NCBI RefSeq assembly: GCF_014127105.1
Contig: NZ_CP059902.1
Span: forward strand, 3,242,001 to 3,306,000
Reading direction: 5' to 3'
Source: Devosia sp. MC521
GTDB taxonomy: Bacteria; Pseudomonadota; Alphaproteobacteria; Rhizobiales; Devosiaceae
DNA: 64,000 nt
Position numbers and translations under genes: made by a program. Below the pieces are notes generated by a model, which did no database searches, had not been told where the DNA came from, and was given only the letters and a program-made list of their open reading frames with translations. Shown one piece after another: positions 63,698 to 64,000 of the stretch. Every line of letters begins with the position of its first letter. Position 1 is the stretch's first letter.

Positions 63698-64000
63698 TTA
63701 TGCAGCTCTTCTATTCAGTTTCTCGCGGGACTGGTAAATCGTCTTACCAACCAGCCGGAAAGCCTCACCACTCGTTCCCAGATTTTCTGAGTGCCCGATG
63801 TAGAGAAATCCCTCTGGCGCCAGCATTTTACCTAAGCGCGAGAACACCTCGCCTTGCGTCGGCTTGTCAAAGTAAATCGCGACGTTTCGGCAAAAAATCG
63901 CATCAAACGGGCCCTTCATCGGCCACTGGCCAATGAGGTTCAACTGCTTGAAGGAAATGAGTTCGCGGACCGCTTGCGGAACGCGGATCATGCCGTTGGA
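63698..64000 (-). CDS. cheR: Chemotaxis protein methyltransferase CheR (N-terminus beyond window)
   Basis: The C-terminal 100 residues of CheR, continuing past the right edge. FDAIFCRNVAIYFDK is the family SAM-domain motif, followed by LGKMLAPEGFLYIGHSENLG. CheR methylates receptor glutamates and in many bacteria docks on receptor-tail pentapeptides through a beta subdomain, which should lie largely outside the window. Four of the downstream receptors carry suitable tails. Confidence 0.93.
   Translation of the reverse strand, partial: SNGMIRVPQAVRELISFKQLNLIGQWPMKGPFDAIFCRNVAIYFDKPTQGEVFSRLGKMLAPEGFLYIGHSENLGTSGEAFRLVGKTIYQSREKLNRRAA

Overview
The window comes from an alphaproteobacterium of the order Hyphomicrobiales (rhizobia and relatives). 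A Devosia-like genus is my best guess, from protein style and gene order only; no rRNA or other taxonomic marker is present. Supporting order includes rpmF-mtgA-ispA, the response-regulator / MJ0042 zinc-ribbon pair divergent from ftsE-ftsX-plsC, and the methyltransferase-hisC-tyrC operon. The DNA is GC-rich, densely coding on both strands, and looks chromosomal. I saw no tRNA, rRNA, insertion sequence, prophage, integrase or CRISPR array.

Layout. 1-8.1 kb: envelope and quality-control genes: a window-edge M48 lipoprotein protease, a nuclease-fold protein, DsbB, an HNH protein, an esterase, an AlkA-type glycosylase, GluQRS, a LysR regulator with its own palindrome, a HIG1-like protein, a cobalamin adenosyltransferase, a rhomboid protease and a YjfB-like small protein. 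8.1-21.4 kb: housekeeping: argH, lysA, ftsEX, plsC, two ChaC-type cyclotransferases, tyrC and hisC. 21.5-29.6 kb: accessory metabolism, with a GMC oxidoreductase, a Gfo/Idh/MocA dehydrogenase and two xylose-isomerase-like TIM barrels that look like a 3-keto-sugar or glycoside module. 29.7-43.5 kb: central metabolism: fumC, rpmF, mtgA, ispA, a protein resembling the ETF-beta lysine methyltransferase, a PACE exporter, ispG with a coupled 29-residue membrane microprotein, a diguanylate-cyclase-like protein and pyruvate carboxylase. 43.6-51.1 kb: solute-binding proteins, the livG-F-H-M branched-chain amino-acid-type transporter, and methylglyoxal synthase.

51.1-64 kb is a chemotaxis island read on the minus strand: cheR (cut by the window edge), cheB, cheY, then five consecutive chemoreceptor genes. 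Three receptors are membrane-bound with Cache-like sensor regions, one is soluble with two near-duplicate PAS domains, and one is a soluble globin-coupled oxygen sensor. Four of the five end in an xWxxF tail like the CheR/CheB tethering pentapeptide; the PAS receptor does not. The globin receptor has a perfect FNR/FixK-type box (TTGAT-N4-ATCAA) just upstream, so an oxygen-responsive regulator may control an oxygen-sensing chemoreceptor. CheA and CheW are not in the window.

The best candidates for new biology are the oxygen-controlled globin receptor, the oxidoreductase/TIM-barrel cluster, the ispG-coupled microprotein, and two divergent gene pairs whose start codons share one CATG palindrome. 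None is proven here; each rests on motif reading without database searches.
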